From contig JBBECA010000082.1 in NCBI GenBank assembly GCA_040882055.1, positions 1-64,000 on the forward strand: 64,000 bases of DNA, written 5' to 3'. The translations under genes were made by a program, and so were the position numbers. Origin of the DNA: Nitriliruptor sp040882055 (lineage in GTDB: Bacteria; Actinomycetota; Nitriliruptoria; Nitriliruptorales; Nitriliruptoraceae). This document shows positions 32,534 through 40,703 of the stretch, in pieces (position 1 is the stretch's first letter; each line of letters starts with the position of its first letter). A model generated the notes under the pieces. It was not told the DNA's origin. It did no database searches and saw only the letters and a program-made list of their open reading frames with translations.

Positions 32534-32577
32534 CCGAGGACACGCCACCCCGCCCGCTGCTTCTCGAAGGCCCTCGC

Positions 32578-33864
32578 GTGTCCGTCCTCGTCGTCGGCTG
32601 CAACCACCGCAGCGCGGATCTCGCGCTGTTGGAACGGTTGGCCGTGCCGGCCGAGGAGCTGCCGAAGGCGCTGGCCTCCCTCACGCGGCTGCCCCACGTC
32701 GCCGAGGCGGCGATCCTGTCGACGTGCAACCGTGTCGAGGTCTACGCCTCGGTCACGCGCTTCCACCCCGGCCTCGCCGAGATCCGTGGTTGGCTGGCCG
32801 AACGCGGTGACATCCACCCGCAGGACCTCGAGGAGCTGCACTACAGCTACCACGACGATCGCGCGGCGGCGCACCTGTTCTCCGTCGCTGCCGGTGTCGA
32901 CTCGATGGTCGTCGGCGAGCAGCAGATCGCGGTCCAGGTCAAGGCCTCGATGGAGACCGCCCGGGCCGAGGGGTCGGCCCGTCGGGTGCTCCAGCGGCTG
33001 TTCCGCCAGGCCGTCCGCGTCGGGCGGCGTGTCCGCCGCGATACCGACATCGCCACCGGGGCCTCCTCGATGGTCGACGTCGGGCTCGACGTGGCACGCC
33101 AGCGGCTCGGCAGCGCCGATCTCGCGGGGCGCACGGTGCTCATCGTCGGCGCTGGGAAGGTGGGCGCACTCACCGCCGTGCAGCTGCACGACGAGGGTGC
33201 GGGCCGGTTGCTGGTCTGGAACCGCAGCCACGACAAGGCGGAACGGCTCGCGGCCAAGGTCTCGGGGGAGATCGTGCCCGTCGGTGGGTTGGGCGCGGCG
33301 CTCGCCGAAGCGGACCTCGTGGTGTGCACCACCGGGGCGCCCGAGCCCGTGCTCGACGCCGACCTCGTCGCCGGCGCCCTGACCGAGCGGGCGCTCCGCG
33401 GCCACGATGGTGGCGCGCCGCTGGTCCTGCTCGACCTCGCGATGCCGCGCAACGTCGACCCCGCGTGCGAGGACCTCGGAGGCGTGAGCGTCGTCGACAT
33501 CGCCGACGTGCGGGACCGTGCTGAGCGCAGCGTGACCGGTGACGTGCTCGCCAGCGCCCGGATCGTGGTCGACGAGGAGGCGGAACGGTTCGCCTCGTGG
33601 ATCGCGGCCTCCGAGATCGAACCGACCATCCGCGCCCTCAGAGGCCGCGCCGAACAGGTCCGGGTCGACGAACTCGACCGTCTCGCCGGCAAGCTCGGCG
33701 ACCTCGACGAGCGGCAGCAGGCGGCCGTCGAAGCGCTCACGCGCGGCATCGTCAACACCCTCCTGCACGAACCGACCGTCCGGCTCAAGTCGCTGGCGGA
33801 CGGTGGCGCGGCCGAGGCTCACGCGGACGCGCTACGTGACCTGTTCGCCCTGGACGACGAGTGA
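32578..33864 (+). CDS. hemA: Glutamyl-tRNA reductase
   Basis: 428 residues. It reduces glutamyl-tRNA(Glu) to glutamate-1-semialdehyde with NADPH, the first step of C5-pathway tetrapyrrole synthesis. The catalytic nucleophile is Cys50 in LSTCNRVEVYA; the N-terminal VGCNHRSADLALLE, the SVAAGVDSMVVGEQQI segment, the NADPH site VLIVGAGKVG and a C-terminal dimerisation helix are all present. The TGA stop (33862-33864) overlaps the first GTG of the 65-bp array that separates it from hemC. With hemL in the same window the pathway to aminolevulinate is complete. Confidence 0.95.
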   Translation: MSVLVVGCNHRSADLALLERLAVPAEELPKALASLTRLPHVAEAAILSTCNRVEVYASVTRFHPGLAEIRGWLAERGDIHPQDLEELHYSYHDDRAAAHLFSVAAGVDSMVVGEQQIAVQVKASMETARAEGSARRVLQRLFRQAVRVGRRVRRDTDIATGASSMVDVGLDVARQRLGSADLAGRTVLIVGAGKVGALTAVQLHDEGAGRLLVWNRSHDKAERLAAKVSGEIVPVGGLGAALAEADLVVCTTGAPEPVLDADLVAGALTERALRGHDGGAPLVLLDLAMPRNVDPACEDLGGVSVVDIADVRDRAERSVTGDVLASARIVVDEEAERFASWIAASEIEPTIRALRGRAEQVRVDELDRLAGKLGDLDERQQAAVEALTRGIVNTLLHEPTVRLKSLADGGAAEAHADALRDLFALDDE

Positions 33865-33925
33865 GCGGCGCCGCAGGCGCCCAGCCGCTCCTCCGAGGCG
33901 CCGTAGGCGAACTCGGAGATCGGTC

Positions 33926-33994
33926 GTGAGCGGCGCCGCAGGCGCCCAGTCGCTCTTCCGAGGCGCCGTAGGCGAACTCGGAGATCGGTCGTGA
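33926..33994 (+). CDS. 22-residue mini-ORF (one of a chain leading into hemC)
   Basis: The peptide begins VSGAAGAQ and ends ELGDRS. Equivalent ORFs start at 33861 and 34146, the first with Pro and Leu in place of Ser and Phe. Each ends in a GTGA overlap with the next start, the last being hemC. The composition is not that of a known peptide family. Translation is plausible from the good Shine-Dalgarno spacing, but the peptide itself may have no function. Confidence 0.35.
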   Translation: MSGAAGAQSLFRGAVGELGDRS

Positions 33995-34002
33995 GCGGCG
34001 CC

Positions 34003-34102
34003 NNNNNNNNNNNNNNNNNNNNNNNNNNNNNNNNNNNNNNNNNNNNNNNNNNNNNNNNNNNNNNNNNNNNNNNNNNNNNNNNNNNNNNNNNNNNNNNNNN
34101 NN
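34003..34102. other. Assembly gap (100 N) inside the hemA-hemC array
   Basis: The 55 bases before the gap (33948-34002) are identical to the 55 bases after it (34103-34157). The phase of the repeat across the gap does not fit 100 bp, so the N run is a placeholder for an unresolved number of 65-bp units. Confidence 0.95.
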
Positions 34103-34210
34103 AGTCGCTCTTCCGAGGCGCCGTAGGCGAACTCGGAGATCGGTCGTGAGCGGCGCCGCAGGCGCCCAGTCGCTCTTCCGAGGCGCCGTAGGCGAACTCG
34201 GAGATCGGTC

Positions 34211-35170
34211 GTGAGCGGCGCCACGTGGCGGCTCGCCACACGGCGGTCGAACCTGGCGCAGGTGCAGGCGCGGCAGGTCGGCGAGGCGCTCGAGGCGGCC
34301 ACCGGCCGGCCCTACGAGCTCGTGCCGCTGGCGACCACGGGCGACGAGCACCCGGACCGCGCCCTCGGCAGCTTCGACACCAAGGGTCTGTTCGTCGACA
34401 ACACCCGGAAGGCCGTCCTCGCGGGGGACTGCCACCTCGTCGTGCACTCCTACAAGGACCTGCCGACCGAAGCGCACCCCGAGCTCGTCGTCGGGGGTGT
34501 GCCGGCCCGGGTCGATCCCCGCGACGCCCTCGTCACCCGTGCGGGGTGGCGGATCGCCGACCTGCCACGGGACCGTCAGGTCACGATCGGGACCTCGGCG
34601 CCGCGTCGCAAGGCCCAGATCTCCAAGCACCGCCGGGACGTGCTGGTGCAGCCGATCCGGGGCAACATCGAGACCCGTCTCGGGAAGGTCACCAGCGGCG
34701 AGGTCGACGGCGTCGTGCTCGCGCTCGCGGGTCTGCTCCGCGCGCGTCCCGACGTGCCCGGGCTGACCGCCGTCCCGCTCGAGCACGGCGAGGTGCTCCA
34801 CGCGCCGGCGCAGGGTGCCTTGGCGCTCGAGTGCCGCACCGACGACGCGGCCACGCGCGAGGCGCTGCGTGCCATCGAGGACGAGGACACCCGGCTCGCG
34901 GTCGACGCTGAACGGGAGATGCTGCTGCAGCTCCAGGGCGGGTGCACCGCCCCGATCGGCGCCCACGCCGAGGTCAAGCACGGCCCCACCGGCGAGAAGC
35001 GCATCGAGCTGCTCGGGATGGTCTCCGACCTGAACGGCACCAACCTCTACCGGGCATCGCACGAGACCGGCGCGTCCGAGCCGCACCTGCTCGGTCGGGT
35101 CATGGCGGCGACGTTGCTCGAGGCCGGCGGCGGCGACGTGCTCGCGCGGATGCGCGCCGCCGAGGCCTGA
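34211..35170 (+). CDS. hemC: Hydroxymethylbilane synthase (porphobilinogen deaminase)
   Basis: 319 residues. It polymerises four porphobilinogens to hydroxymethylbilane in the cytosol. Dipyrromethane cofactor attachment is Cys245 in LQGGCTAPIGAHA; RLATRRSNLAQVQA, VHSYKDLPTE, GTSAPRRKAQI and RGNIETRLGKV give the conserved Arg, Asp and Lys residues. The GTG start lies in the last copy of the 65-bp array, so its ribosome-binding site (GGAG, 7 nt upstream) is repeat-derived. The hemD start follows 5 nt after the stop. Confidence 0.95.
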   Translation: MSGATWRLATRRSNLAQVQARQVGEALEAATGRPYELVPLATTGDEHPDRALGSFDTKGLFVDNTRKAVLAGDCHLVVHSYKDLPTEAHPELVVGGVPARVDPRDALVTRAGWRIADLPRDRQVTIGTSAPRRKAQISKHRRDVLVQPIRGNIETRLGKVTSGEVDGVVLALAGLLRARPDVPGLTAVPLEHGEVLHAPAQGALALECRTDDAATREALRAIEDEDTRLAVDAEREMLLQLQGGCTAPIGAHAEVKHGPTGEKRIELLGMVSDLNGTNLYRASHETGASEPHLLGRVMAATLLEAGGGDVLARMRAAEA

Positions 35171-35175
35171 GCGGC

Positions 35176-35955
35176 GTGGCCGCCCCGGAGTCGCGCGGGC
35201 GGTTGGCGGGGCGGCGCGTGCTCGTCCCACGACCCCCGCACCAGGCCTCGGAGCTCTCGCGCCGGATCGCGGCGGTCGACGGGGTACCCATCGAGGCGGC
35301 GACGGTCACGACCGCGCCCGGCGACGTCGAGGGGCTGCGGGTCGCGGTGACCCGGCTGCACGAGGGTGCCTACGCGGGGGCCTGCCTCACGTCGGCGAAC
35401 GGGGTCCACGCGCTCGCGGACGCGTGCGCCGGAGCGGACGTGGACCCGGGGAGCGCGCTCCGCCCCCTGCGGTTGCTCGGTGCGGTCGGTCCGCGGACGG
35501 CCGCGCTGGTGCGTGACCGTCTCGGCACCGAACCCACGGTCGTGCCCGCGAACGCGACGGGGGCATCGCTCGGCCGGGCGATCCCCGACGGTCGCGGCGA
35601 GGTGCTCCTGCCCCGTGGTGACCGGGCGACCCGCGACCTCGACCGGGCGTTGGTCGCGGCCGGCTGGACCCCAGATCCCGTGGTCGCCTACCGGACCGTC
35701 ACGGCCGACCGGCTGCCGCCGGAGGTGCTCGCGGACCTCGCGGGCGGCCGGGTCGACCTGCTCGCGTTCACCGCCGCCTCGACGGTGCACGGGTTCGTCG
35801 AGCTGGTGGGCGACCGGCCGTGGTCGGGCCGCGTGGTGACCATCGGCCCGGTCACCTCCGCCGCCTGCCGCGAGCACGGGCTCGGGGTCGCTGCCGAGGC
35901 CGACCCGCACGACCTCGACGGACTCCTCGCCGCGCTCGAACGTGCGGCCGGCTGA
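35176..35955 (+). CDS. hemD: Uroporphyrinogen-III synthase
   Basis: 259 residues of the weakly conserved HemD fold. Recognisable parts are the N-terminal GRRVLVPRPPHQASEL, ACLTSANGVHALADA, LGAVGPRTAALVRDRLG, LPRGDRATRDL, and the C-terminal DLLAFTAASTVHGFVELVG and VTIGPVTSAACREHGL. It cyclises hydroxymethylbilane with inversion of ring D. Assignment rests on these segments and on position directly after hemC. It is a stand-alone enzyme, not fused to a uroporphyrinogen methyltransferase. Confidence 0.9.
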   Translation: MAAPESRGRLAGRRVLVPRPPHQASELSRRIAAVDGVPIEAATVTTAPGDVEGLRVAVTRLHEGAYAGACLTSANGVHALADACAGADVDPGSALRPLRLLGAVGPRTAALVRDRLGTEPTVVPANATGASLGRAIPDGRGEVLLPRGDRATRDLDRALVAAGWTPDPVVAYRTVTADRLPPEVLADLAGGRVDLLAFTAASTVHGFVELVGDRPWSGRVVTIGPVTSAACREHGLGVAAEADPHDLDGLLAALERAAG

Positions 35956-35980
35956 GGTCCGCTCGCCGCCGGCACGCTCG

Positions 35981-35986
35981 TAGACT
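35981..35986 (+). promoter_or_regulatory. -10 element (TAGACT) of hemB
   Basis: TAGACT lies 41 nt before the hemB GTG at 36028, implying that hemB can be transcribed apart from hemACD. Confidence 0.45.
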
Positions 35987-36027
35987 CGGTCCGCGTCGAC
36001 CACGCACCGCGACCCGAGAGGCCCCGC

Positions 36028-37011
36028 GTGAGCTTCCCCACCACCCGCCTGCGACGGCTGCGTCGGACGCCCGCGCTCCGGGCGGCGTTCGCCGAGACCC
36101 GGCTCCACCCGTCGCAGCTGGTGTTGCCGGTCTTCGTGCGCCAGGGCGGACCGGACGCGCCGACCCCGATCGCCTCGATGCCGGGGGTCTCCCAGCACAC
36201 CGTCTCGTCGGTCGTCGACGTCGCCGCCGAGGCCGTGGACGCCGGTATCGGCGGGGTGATCCTGTTCGGCATCCCGGAGCACAAGGACGCCGCCGGGACG
36301 TCGGGTTGGGACCCCGGGGGACCGGTGCCGACCGCGACCCGGGCCATCCGTGACCGCGTCGGCGACCACCTCGTGGTCTGGGCCGACGTGTGCCAGTGCG
36401 AGTACACCGACCACGGCCACTGCGGCCCGCTCGACGACGACGGCCTGGTGGTCAACGACCGGGCGGTGGACGGGTACGTCCGCGATGCCCTCGCCTACGC
36501 CGACGCCGGGGTCGACCTCGTCGCCCCGTCGGGGATGATGGACGGGCAGGTCGCGGCCCTCCGCGCCGGGTTGGACGACGCTGGCCACGAGCAGGTCGGC
36601 ATCGTCGCGTACGCGGCCAAGTACGCCTCGGCGTTCTACGGCCCCTTCCGTGATGCCGCCGGTTCCAGCATGGCTGGTGGCGATCGCGCGAGCCACCAGA
36701 TGGCCCCGGGCAACCGCCGCGAGGCGCAGCTCGAGCTCGACCTCGACGCGGGCGAGGGCGCGGACGTGCTCATGGTCAAGCCGGCGCTCGCCTACCTCGA
36801 CGTGCTGGCGGACGCACGGGCCCGCTTCCCCCACCCGTTGGCCGCGTACCAGGTGTCCGGTGAGTACGCGATGATCGCCGCCGCGGCCGAACGCGGGTGG
36901 GTCGACGGCGACCGCGCCATGCACGAAGCCGTCACCGCGATCGTCCGGGCCGGGGCGGACCAGGTGCTGACCTACGCCGCGCTGGATCTCGCCCGTGCGC
37001 TCGACGGCTGA
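36028..37011 (+). CDS. hemB: Delta-aminolevulinic acid dehydratase (porphobilinogen synthase)
   Basis: 327 residues. It condenses two aminolevulinates to porphobilinogen. The cysteine-rich zinc site is Cys122, Cys124 and Cys132 (DVCQCEYTDHGHC), so this is a zinc-dependent form. The two active-site lysines are expected in AYAAKYASAFYGPFRDA and MVKPALAYLD. The start GTG is preceded by CGAGAGG. With hemA, hemC, hemD and hemL it completes the route to uroporphyrinogen III in the window; later haem genes are not here. Confidence 0.96.
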   Translation: MSFPTTRLRRLRRTPALRAAFAETRLHPSQLVLPVFVRQGGPDAPTPIASMPGVSQHTVSSVVDVAAEAVDAGIGGVILFGIPEHKDAAGTSGWDPGGPVPTATRAIRDRVGDHLVVWADVCQCEYTDHGHCGPLDDDGLVVNDRAVDGYVRDALAYADAGVDLVAPSGMMDGQVAALRAGLDDAGHEQVGIVAYAAKYASAFYGPFRDAAGSSMAGGDRASHQMAPGNRREAQLELDLDAGEGADVLMVKPALAYLDVLADARARFPHPLAAYQVSGEYAMIAAAAERGWVDGDRAMHEAVTAIVRAGADQVLTYAALDLARALDG

Positions 37012-37013
37012 GC

Positions 37014-37781
37014 GTGCCTCCCGGTCCGGTCCCACCCTCGTGGCTGCTCGAGGTCCCGCTGGCGCACCGTGGCCTGCACGACGAGCAGCGGCCCGAGAAC
37101 TGCCTGCCCGCGTTCGCGGCCGCCCGTGAGGCCGGCTACGGGGTCGAGCTCGACGTCCAACTCACCCGCGATGGGGTGCCCGTGGTGGTGCACGATCGCG
37201 ACCTCGCTCGCCTGACCGGACGGGCCGGCCGCGTCGGGAAGGTCACGGCCGCCGAGCTGACGGAACTGCCGGTGCTCGGCTCGGACGAGCGGGTGGCGAC
37301 CCTGGACCAGGCGCTCGACGTGCTCGGCCCGACGCCGGTGATGATCGAGTGCAAGTCGCTCGGCCTGCGTGCCGGACGCCTCGAGGCGGTCGTCGCCGAC
37401 CGGCTCGAGACCCACGACGGACCGTGGTGCGTGGCGGGCTTCAACCCGGGGACGGCGCGCTGGTTCCGTCGCTACCGCCCGGCCGCCGTGCGGGTGCTGA
37501 CCGCCGGTCCGCTCGAGGGACACGCGCTGCCCGGGCCGGTGCGGCGACGGCTGGCCGCGCTCACCGACCTCGAGGCGGCGGACCCCCACGCCGTCAGCTA
37601 CGACCTGACGGGCCTGCCCACCCCGCGGACCGACGCGTGGCGCGAGGACGGGGGAGCGATCGTCACCTGGACCGTCACCAGCGACGCCGAGCTCGCCCGT
37701 GCGCGCGAGCTCGCCGACAACGTCATCTTCGAGTTCATCCGTCCGGCGACCGCGCCGCCGGGGGACGCAACCCCTCGCTGA
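37014..37781 (+). CDS. Glycerophosphodiester phosphodiesterase
   Basis: 255 residues of the GDPD TIM barrel. Catalytic and metal residues are visible: AHRG (His18), ENCLPAF, GVELDVQLTRDG (Glu, Asp) and VVVHDRDLARLTG (His), then MIECKS. It hydrolyses glycerophosphodiesters to glycerol-3-phosphate and an alcohol. No signal peptide is seen, so it should be cytosolic. The start lies 2 nt after the hemB stop, and its 3' end overlaps the convergent hydrolase gene by 47 bp. Confidence 0.88.
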   Translation: MPPGPVPPSWLLEVPLAHRGLHDEQRPENCLPAFAAAREAGYGVELDVQLTRDGVPVVVHDRDLARLTGRAGRVGKVTAAELTELPVLGSDERVATLDQALDVLGPTPVMIECKSLGLRAGRLEAVVADRLETHDGPWCVAGFNPGTARWFRRYRPAAVRVLTAGPLEGHALPGPVRRRLAALTDLEAADPHAVSYDLTGLPTPRTDAWREDGGAIVTWTVTSDAELARARELADNVIFEFIRPATAPPGDATPR

Positions 37782-38985
37782 GGACCTCCGCGAGGAAGCT
37801 GCGTAGCGCCGTCTCGCACCCGTCACGGTCCACGTTCCAGGTGCGCACGTGGCCCGCCCCCGGGACCCGGTGGTAGGTGACGACGTCCGCGCGGAGCGCG
37901 GCGAAGGCGTCCGACAGCGCCACGGGGACCGTCGCGTCGGCGTCGCCGTGGAACAGCAGGATGGGACGATCGAACCGCTGCGGGTCGTCGAGGAGATCGA
38001 GCCCGCGCCAGTCGATGCGCTGGCGGGCACCTGCGAGCGCCATCGTGGGCGGGAGCAGCAGCGGCAGCACCGCCGGTGGCAGCCCGCGCTGCCGGGCGGC
38101 CGCCCGGAGCACGGGCCCCCAGTGCCGTACCGGCGCGTCGAGGACCAGCGCACGGATGCGGTCGGCCGTTCCGCTCCGGCTCAGCAGCTCCGCCGCGCAG
38201 GCACCGCCCATCGAGACACCGAGGACGATGACGTCGTCGGCACCTCGTGCGGCGACCACGTGCTCGATCGCGGCTTCGAGGTCCTCCCACTCGGTCGCGC
38301 CGAGGTGGCTGCGGCCGTCGGGCGAGGGTGGCGCCCCGGTCGCGTTCCGGTACGACAGCGCGAGGCAGGGGACACCCGCGGCCAGGAACGTCGGCACCCA
38401 GCGCACGACCTCGCGCCGGGAGCCGCTGCGGCCGTGCACGAGCACCGCGACCGTGCGCGCGGGGTCAGCGTCGACCTCAGCCTCGGGCGGGGTGGACGGT
38501 GCGGGGAACCACCACGCCGGCAGTGCCCCGAGCGGGCCGGCGACCGCCACCTCCTCGACCTCGAGCCCGATGGCGCGCGGGTCGTCGGGTATGGCGTCGG
38601 CGTCGAGCCGGCCGGTGTCACCGGCAGCGATCTCCCCGACGAGGTGTTCGACGGGGCGCCACACGCCGGTCGAGACGTGCTCGAGGTCCCCTCCAGGCGC
38701 GTCGAGCGCGACCACCTCACCCGGTGGGCCGACCCGGAGCCAGCCCCGTTCGGTCGCCAGTCCCCACCACCCGGGTCGTTCGGCGGCAGGTCCGGCCAGC
38801 ACGACCTGGCCCCGGTGCAGCGCCCGCACCTGGACGCCGTCGTCGGGCAGGGGCGGCACGAGGCGGCGGCCGGGCGCCTCGGTGATCCGCTCGGCGTAGT
38901 ACCAGGTGGCACCGCCCGCGGCGGCGAGGAGCGCGGCGGTGCCGCCCCCCGCCAGCGCAGCGACCCGCCTCCGACGGTCGGTCAT
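37735..38985 (-). CDS. Membrane-anchored alpha/beta hydrolase
   Basis: 416 residues from ATG 38985; upstream starts at about 39037 and 39090 are in frame and would only add a basic leader. RRRRVAALAGGGTAALLAAAGGATWYY is an N-terminal anchor or uncleaved signal. The catalytic domain has VLVHGRSGSRRE (oxyanion region), nucleophile Ser in LGVSMGGACA, Asp in LFHGDADATVP and His in VPGAGHVRTWNVD. The substrate is unknown; such proteins are esterases or peptidases acting outside the membrane. No clear ribosome-binding site decides the start. It diverges from hemL. Confidence 0.78.
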   Translation of the reverse strand: MTDRRRRVAALAGGGTAALLAAAGGATWYYAERITEAPGRRLVPPLPDDGVQVRALHRGQVVLAGPAAERPGWWGLATERGWLRVGPPGEVVALDAPGGDLEHVSTGVWRPVEHLVGEIAAGDTGRLDADAIPDDPRAIGLEVEEVAVAGPLGALPAWWFPAPSTPPEAEVDADPARTVAVLVHGRSGSRREVVRWVPTFLAAGVPCLALSYRNATGAPPSPDGRSHLGATEWEDLEAAIEHVVAARGADDVIVLGVSMGGACAAELLSRSGTADRIRALVLDAPVRHWGPVLRAAARQRGLPPAVLPLLLPPTMALAGARQRIDWRGLDLLDDPQRFDRPILLFHGDADATVPVALSDAFAALRADVVTYHRVPGAGHVRTWNVDRDGCETALRSFLAEVLSEGLRPPAARSPDG

Positions 38986-39091
38986 CGCCGCGGTCGCCGC
39001 AGCGCGACGTCGGCGGGCCCGTGGTTGCGGGGTCACGGCTCGACCGCGGCGCCCCCGACGCCACACGCTGCTCGCCCCGTCCGCGACCACC

Positions 39092-39157
39092 TACGCTCCG
39101 TCCCCGCCCCGGCGTCTCCCACCCGGGCGGTCCGCACATCCGACGTGTCACACGTCG
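39092..39157 (+). promoter_or_regulatory. hemL promoter and leader with a perfect dyad
   Basis: TACGCT at 39092-39097 is the likely -10. About 38 nt into the leader lies CGACGTGT-C-ACACGTCG (39141-39157), an 8-bp inverted repeat with a single central base, either an operator or an RNA hairpin before the hemL start. Confidence 0.45.
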
Positions 39158-39205
39158 CTCACGACGTGCACCCTGCCAGGTTCCCGCCCGCAGATGGAGC
39201 TACCC

Positions 39206-40498
39206 GTGTCCGAGACCACGAGATCAGCGGCCCTCTTCGCGCGCGCGCAGGCGGTGATCCCCGGCGGCGTCAACTCACCGGTCCGCGCGTTCTCGTCGGT
39301 CGGCGGCACCCCGCGCTTCATCCGCAGCGGCGACGGGGCCTACCTCGAGGACGAGGACGGCAACCGCTACCTCGACCTGGTGAACTCGTGGGGCCCGCTG
39401 CTGTTCGGCCACGCCCGCCGCGAGGTCCTCGACGCCGCCACCGCCGCGCTCGAGCGGGGGTCGTCGTTCGGCGCCCCCACCGAGGCCGAGGTCCAGCTCG
39501 CCGAGCGGGTCATCGACGCGGTGCCATCGGTCGAGAAGGTCCGGTTGACCAACTCGGGCACCGAGGCCGGCATGAGCGCCATCCGGTTGGCGCGCGGCGC
39601 GACCGGACGGAGCAAGCTGCTCAAGTTCGTCGGTCACTACCACGGGCACGCCGACGCGCTGCTGGTCGCCGCCGGCTCCGGCGTCGCCACGCTCGGGATC
39701 CCGGGCTCGCCCGGTGTCACCGCGGGGGCCGCGGCCGACACCGTCCTCGTCCCCTGGAACGACCGCGAGGCGGTCGCCGCGGCGGTCGAGACGCACGCTG
39801 ACGACCTCGCCGCGATCCTCTGCGAACCGGTCCCCGCCAACATGAACCTGGTCGCCCCGGAGGAGGGCTTCCTCGCGTTCCTGCGCGAGCAGGCCGACCG
39901 CGTCGGTGCGGTGCTGGTCTTCGACGAGGTGATCTCGGGTTTCCGGCTCGCCCGCGGCGGCGCGCAGGAGGTCCACGGGGTGACCCCCGACATCACCGTC
40001 CTCGGCAAGGTGCTCGGTGGCGGGTTCCCGCTGGCCGCCTTCGGTGGTCGGGCCGAGCTGATGGATCACCTCGCACCCACCGGGTCGGTCTACCAAGCGG
40101 GGACGCTGTCGGGGAACCCCGTCGCGGTCGCCGCCGGACTCGCCCAGCTCGCCCTGCTCGACGACCCCGACGTCTACACGCGGCTGCGCGCCGTCACCGA
40201 CCGGGTCGTGGCTGATCTGCGTGGTGCGTTCGCCGGTGCCGACCTCCCGGTCCAGGTCCTCCAGCACGGCGCCCTCGCCGGTGTCCTGTTCGCCGACGCG
40301 GCCCCACGTCGCTACGAGGACGTCGCCGCTGCCGAGCACGACACCTACGGCCGCTTCTTCCACGGGCTGCTGGAGCGCGGCGTCTACGTGGCGCCCTCCG
40401 GGTACGAGGTGCTGTTCACCTCGCTCGCGCTCGACGATGCAGCGCTCGATCGGTTCGCGGAGGCGGCGGCCGGCGCGGCGGCTGGGCTGAGGGCGTGA
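39206..40498 (+). CDS. hemL: Glutamate-1-semialdehyde 2,1-aminomutase
   Basis: 430 residues. It converts glutamate-1-semialdehyde to 5-aminolevulinate with PLP or PMP. PGGVNSPVRAF, TNSGTEAGMSAIRLARG, GHYHGHADALL, DEVISGFRLARGGAQE and the PLP lysine in VLGKVLGGGFPLAAFGG are all present. The GTG at 39206 is preferred because GGAG lies 5 nt before it; an ATG 12 bases upstream overlaps that ribosome-binding site. It has its own promoter and a 20-bp palindromic hairpin after its stop. Confidence 0.95.
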   Translation: MSETTRSAALFARAQAVIPGGVNSPVRAFSSVGGTPRFIRSGDGAYLEDEDGNRYLDLVNSWGPLLFGHARREVLDAATAALERGSSFGAPTEAEVQLAERVIDAVPSVEKVRLTNSGTEAGMSAIRLARGATGRSKLLKFVGHYHGHADALLVAAGSGVATLGIPGSPGVTAGAAADTVLVPWNDREAVAAAVETHADDLAAILCEPVPANMNLVAPEEGFLAFLREQADRVGAVLVFDEVISGFRLARGGAQEVHGVTPDITVLGKVLGGGFPLAAFGGRAELMDHLAPTGSVYQAGTLSGNPVAVAAGLAQLALLDDPDVYTRLRAVTDRVVADLRGAFAGADLPVQVLQHGALAGVLFADAAPRRYEDVAAAEHDTYGRFFHGLLERGVYVAPSGYEVLFTSLALDDAALDRFAEAAAGAAAGLRA

Positions 40499-40503
40499 CC
40501 CGG

Positions 40504-40523
40504 CGGGTGGCGCGCGCCACCCG
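40504..40523 (+). terminator. Perfect 20-bp palindrome after hemL
   Basis: CGGGTGGCGC followed by its exact complement forms a long GC hairpin 6 nt after the hemL stop. T4 follows about 16 nt later. It probably isolates hemL from the bc-complex operon. Confidence 0.6.
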
Positions 40524-40541
40524 GTCCGCGAGCCCGACCTT

Positions 40542-40571
40542 TTGGTGGGGTTCCCCGGCCGTTGGTAGCCT
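40542..40571 (+). promoter_or_regulatory. Promoter of the cytochrome bc operon
   Basis: TTGGTG (40542-40547) and TAGCCT (40566-40571), spaced by 18 bp, form the most complete -35/-10 pair seen here. The predicted leader before GTG 40704 is about 125 nt and shows no recognised riboswitch. Confidence 0.5.
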
Positions 40572-40703
40572 CCCCACATCCCGCTCCTGCGTGCGCGCAC
40601 GGGCGGCCCGGTAGGCCCGTGACGCCACGTCGCGGCAGCGTTCCCCCCGACTCTGCTGGCCGGATCGACGGTCCGACCGTCGACCCGAGGAGAGGTAGCC
40701 CCC

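Larger units (their letters stand above)
33861..34222 (+). repeat. 65-bp tandem array between hemA and hemC, each unit a coupled mini-ORF
   Basis: GTGAGCGGCGCC recurs at 33861, 33926, 33991, (gap), 34146 and 34211, a 65-bp period on both sides of the gap. The first unit differs from the next by two bases; the last contributes only 12 bp before running into hemC. Each unit has GGAG 7 nt before the next GTG and encodes 22 residues then TGA, with that TGA overlapping the next GTG. Hairpins are also built in: GGCGCC-GCA-GGCGCC inside GAGCG/CGCTC arms, and CGCC-GTA-GGCG inside TCCGAG/CTCGGA arms. The copy number is unknown because of the N run; at least three full units exist if the 55-bp flanking identity is a simple overlap. 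Confidence 0.9.

Noticed and set aside
33861..34222. CRISPR array
   Set aside because: The units are contiguous copies with no unique spacers, and no cas gene is present.
33785..35230. Minus-strand frame across the 65-bp array and gap
   Set aside because: It exists only because the repeat and the N run contain no stop in that frame; it is antisense to hemC.
35047..37035. 662-codon open frame on the minus strand
   Set aside because: Antisense shadow of hemD and hemB, which have complete catalytic motifs.
40572..40703. Riboswitch in the leader of the bc operon
   Set aside because: No known aptamer core is visible; only short GC-rich pairings typical of the genome.
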